Assembly (NCBI GenBank): GCA_943362175.1
Contig: CALRIU020000014.1
Span: 1 to 64,000, forward strand
Origin: UBA4416 sp943362175
GTDB taxonomy: Bacteria > Bacteroidota > Bacteroidia > B-17B0 > Aurantibacillaceae
DNA: 64,000 nt
Reading direction: 5' to 3'
Position numbers and translations under genes: made by a program. Below the pieces are notes generated by a model, which saw only the letters and a list, made by a program, of their open reading frames with translations, was not told the DNA's origin and did no database searches. Positions 62,619 to 64,000 of the stretch are shown in pieces. How positions within the stretch are numbered: position 1 is the stretch's first letter; the number at the start of each line of letters is the position of its first letter.

Positions 62619-62793
62619 AATGCATCAGTGCTTTTTATTTTAAGAATAAGTAAGATTTTTAGTATTATTTCTTTTTTCCCTCGAAGCGAGTTCGGGGCTG
62701 GCTTTGATGAAAAAAGAAAGAGGGCAAACATCCGTTGGATGTTTGAGCCAGCATGTGGGTGGCTCAAGGAACCCTTCTTTTTTATATCTCTTG

Positions 62794-62983
62794 TTCTTTT
62801 TGCTTGATCAAAAAGAACGAAAAAATCAAGGCAAAACGAATCCTTCCCGCTCTTTTAATTTTTAAGATTCGTTACCGAAAGAGAACTAAAGCTCTTTCGG
62901 ACTCATCTAAAAAAATTAAAATTCACAGCCCCTCGGCGCCACGTTTTGCCAGCCTACGCGCTGTATCTATCATGTTTTACTTT
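62794..62983. repeat. Structured dispersed repeat, copy 2
   Basis: The same opening hairpin as copy 1 occurs at 62794-62817. Nested arms: ggcaaaacg (62830-62838) with cgttttgcc (62942-62950); ttttaattttt (62853-62863) with aaaaattaaaa (62911-62921); and apical ccgaaagag / ctctttcgg (62875-62900). It ends gccagcctacgcgct and tctatcatg. Between the copies, at 62713-62733, a separate perfect hairpin caaacatcc / ggatgtttg is present. The 62221-63146 gap holds only these repeats and the gene fragment. Confidence 0.8.
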
Positions 62984-63146
62984 ATCGGAATAGCTTCATG
63001 ATTCTTCCACATGTTCGGTTTTGTAAGCAAGCGCTTAGTAGGAGCTTACCATAGAGGATTCTGCGCAAAGCAATGCCTGATCGTTTGTACATTCCACTCC
63101 TTTAAACCCAAATCAGGTTCGGGGAATCAGCGCCCGCACAGGGCCG

Positions 63147-64000
63147 CTAGCGCACATCGCCAATGATAAAGCTCCGCTCGCTGAAGGCCGGCAGGCTGGG
63201 TTCTCCTTCGTAAAAATAATGAATAGGGTCTTTGGCATCCATCAGGCCCAGGCTGTAGAGCACCGGCACAAAGTGGTCGGACGTAGGTGCTGCCAGCTTG
63301 CCCAGCTTGTGGCTTGTTTCGTAATCAATAAGGCTCTTCACATGGCGGCTGTCGATCTCCTGCTTAATCCAGGCGTCGTAGTCGGCTTCCCAGCCGTAAG
63401 GCGTCATATCGCCGGTACTGAGTTTTTTTCCTGCCAGCTGTAAGTTGTGGATGAGCGAGCCGCTGCCGATGATGAGCACGCCTTTATCGCGGAGCGATTT
63501 CAGCTGCCTGCCAAGCCCGTAATGGTACTCCGGTTTCGCGTGGTAATCGAGGCTCATCTGAAACACCGGCATATTGCCCTTCGGGAAAAGGTGCATGAGC
63601 ATAGGCCAGGCGCCGTGGTCGAGGCCCCAATCGGTGGTTTCTTTCACCTCCGGAATCAGCTGCGTGATTTCATGGGCAATGGCGGGGGCGCCCTTTGCCT
63701 GGTATTTTACGGTGTAGTACTCGTCCGGAAATCCGTAATAATCATAAATCTGCTTTTGCTGCGGAGAGGCATTCACAAAAGTGCCGCGCGTGTTCCAATG
63801 GGCCGATACCACCAGCACAGCTTTCACATCATAGCTTTTTTCAAGCTGCCTTCCAAGCTCATAGAGGGTGTTCCAGAAAGGCCGCTGCTCCCGGGGCAGT
63901 GGAATGTCCATCGGGCTGCCATGCGAGGTAAAGAGCACCGGCATCCTCTTTCCCTGCACCGGCAGGCTGCCTGTGAGCTTTTCAAATTCGGGCAGCTTCA
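63147..64000 (-). CDS. DODA-type extradiol ring-cleavage dioxygenase (5' end at window edge)
   Basis: The frame stays open to the window edge and reads KLPEFEKLTGSLPVQGKRMP before VLFTSHGSPMDIP, so the GTG at 63959 is not the true start. The last two bases (63999-64000, ca) would make an ATG if the next base is t, so the start is probably at 64001. The four metal or catalytic histidines of the LigB/YgiD family are present: SHGSPM, SAHWNT, LDHGAW and LIHNLQL. This non-haem iron or zinc enzyme opens catechol-type rings; E. coli YgiD acts on DOPA. Physiological substrate here is unknown. Confidence 0.9.
   Translation of the reverse strand, partial: KLPEFEKLTGSLPVQGKRMPVLFTSHGSPMDIPLPREQRPFWNTLYELGRQLEKSYDVKAVLVVSAHWNTRGTFVNASPQQKQIYDYYGFPDEYYTVKYQAKGAPAIAHEITQLIPEVKETTDWGLDHGAWPMLMHLFPKGNMPVFQMSLDYHAKPEYHYGLGRQLKSLRDKGVLIIGSGSLIHNLQLAGKKLSTGDMTPYGWEADYDAWIKQEIDSRHVKSLIDYETSHKLGKLAAPTSDHFVPVLYSLGLMDAKDPIHYFYEGEPSLPAFSERSFIIGDVR

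Noticed and set aside
62753..63001. Plus-strand frame of 82 codons
   Set aside because: It spans the structured repeat and its hairpins; composition follows the repeat, not a protein.

Overview
The window comes from a member of the Bacteroidota, probably the Chitinophagia/Sphingobacteriia side. The evidence is three large secreted proteins ending in the type B sorting/gliding-motility C-terminal domain of the type IX secretion system, a single-membrane-subunit succinate dehydrogenase, LytTR regulators, DUF2911, DUF6799-like and four-helix-bundle proteins, promoters of the TTG-N~20-TAnnTTTG type, and intergenic repeat families of the kind common in this phylum. No tRNA, rRNA, CRISPR array or intact transposase gene was seen. 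All calls come from reading the sequence; no database search was run.

Layout. 1-232: tail of a radical SAM/SPASM protein. 412-7892: two paralogous T9SS-exported proteins and a secreted orphan, each followed by a terminator. 7989-11516: succinate dehydrogenase operon sdhC-sdhA-sdhB (minus strand) with a clear promoter. 12015-21894: minus-strand genes for a signal-peptide TPR-CHAT protease-like protein, a carotenoid/retinol-type oxidoreductase, a HAD-like protein and a 1371-residue TPR/4xGAF/PP2C signalling protein. 22147-31759: lipid-modification region (DUF1295, two CFA-synthase-like methyltransferases, a COG2907 flavoprotein, DUF1365, a sugar-cation-type MFS transporter, a JmjC-like cupin and a front-end fatty acid desaturase), recalling furan or methyl-branched fatty acid gene sets of proteobacteria. 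31899-35448: LytTR two-component pair, DUF2911, DUF6799-like, Nudix. 35917-41066: kup potassium transporter operon with two unknown lipoproteins. 41289-44957: a third T9SS protein and a histidine kinase. 45322-48284: cobalamin/iron-type ABC importer. 48337-50183: second LytTR pair and a cluster of three tiny ORFs. 50271-54332: tag glycosylase, structured repeats, an unexplained small-protein/418-residue protein pair, a Crp-family regulator and an AhpD-like protein.

54528-60515 is a visibly AT-rich island that differs sharply from its GC-richer neighbours. It holds a tightly packed minus-strand operon (Dam-type adenine methylase, metallophosphoesterase, ORC/CDC6-type AAA ATPase, two-lobed Rossmann-like protein) and a divergent gene for a Mrr-like PD-(D/E)XK protein. 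Together they look like a restriction-modification-like defence system that I cannot match to a named type; this is the best candidate for an undescribed system. To its right lie a controller-protein-like HTH gene, a palindromic operator candidate, a fused MNT-HEPN protein, a stand-alone RNA polymerase alpha-CTD-like protein with a duplicated gene fragment, and two copies of a structured repeat whose stems differ in sequence but keep their pairing. The window ends inside a DODA-type dioxygenase gene.
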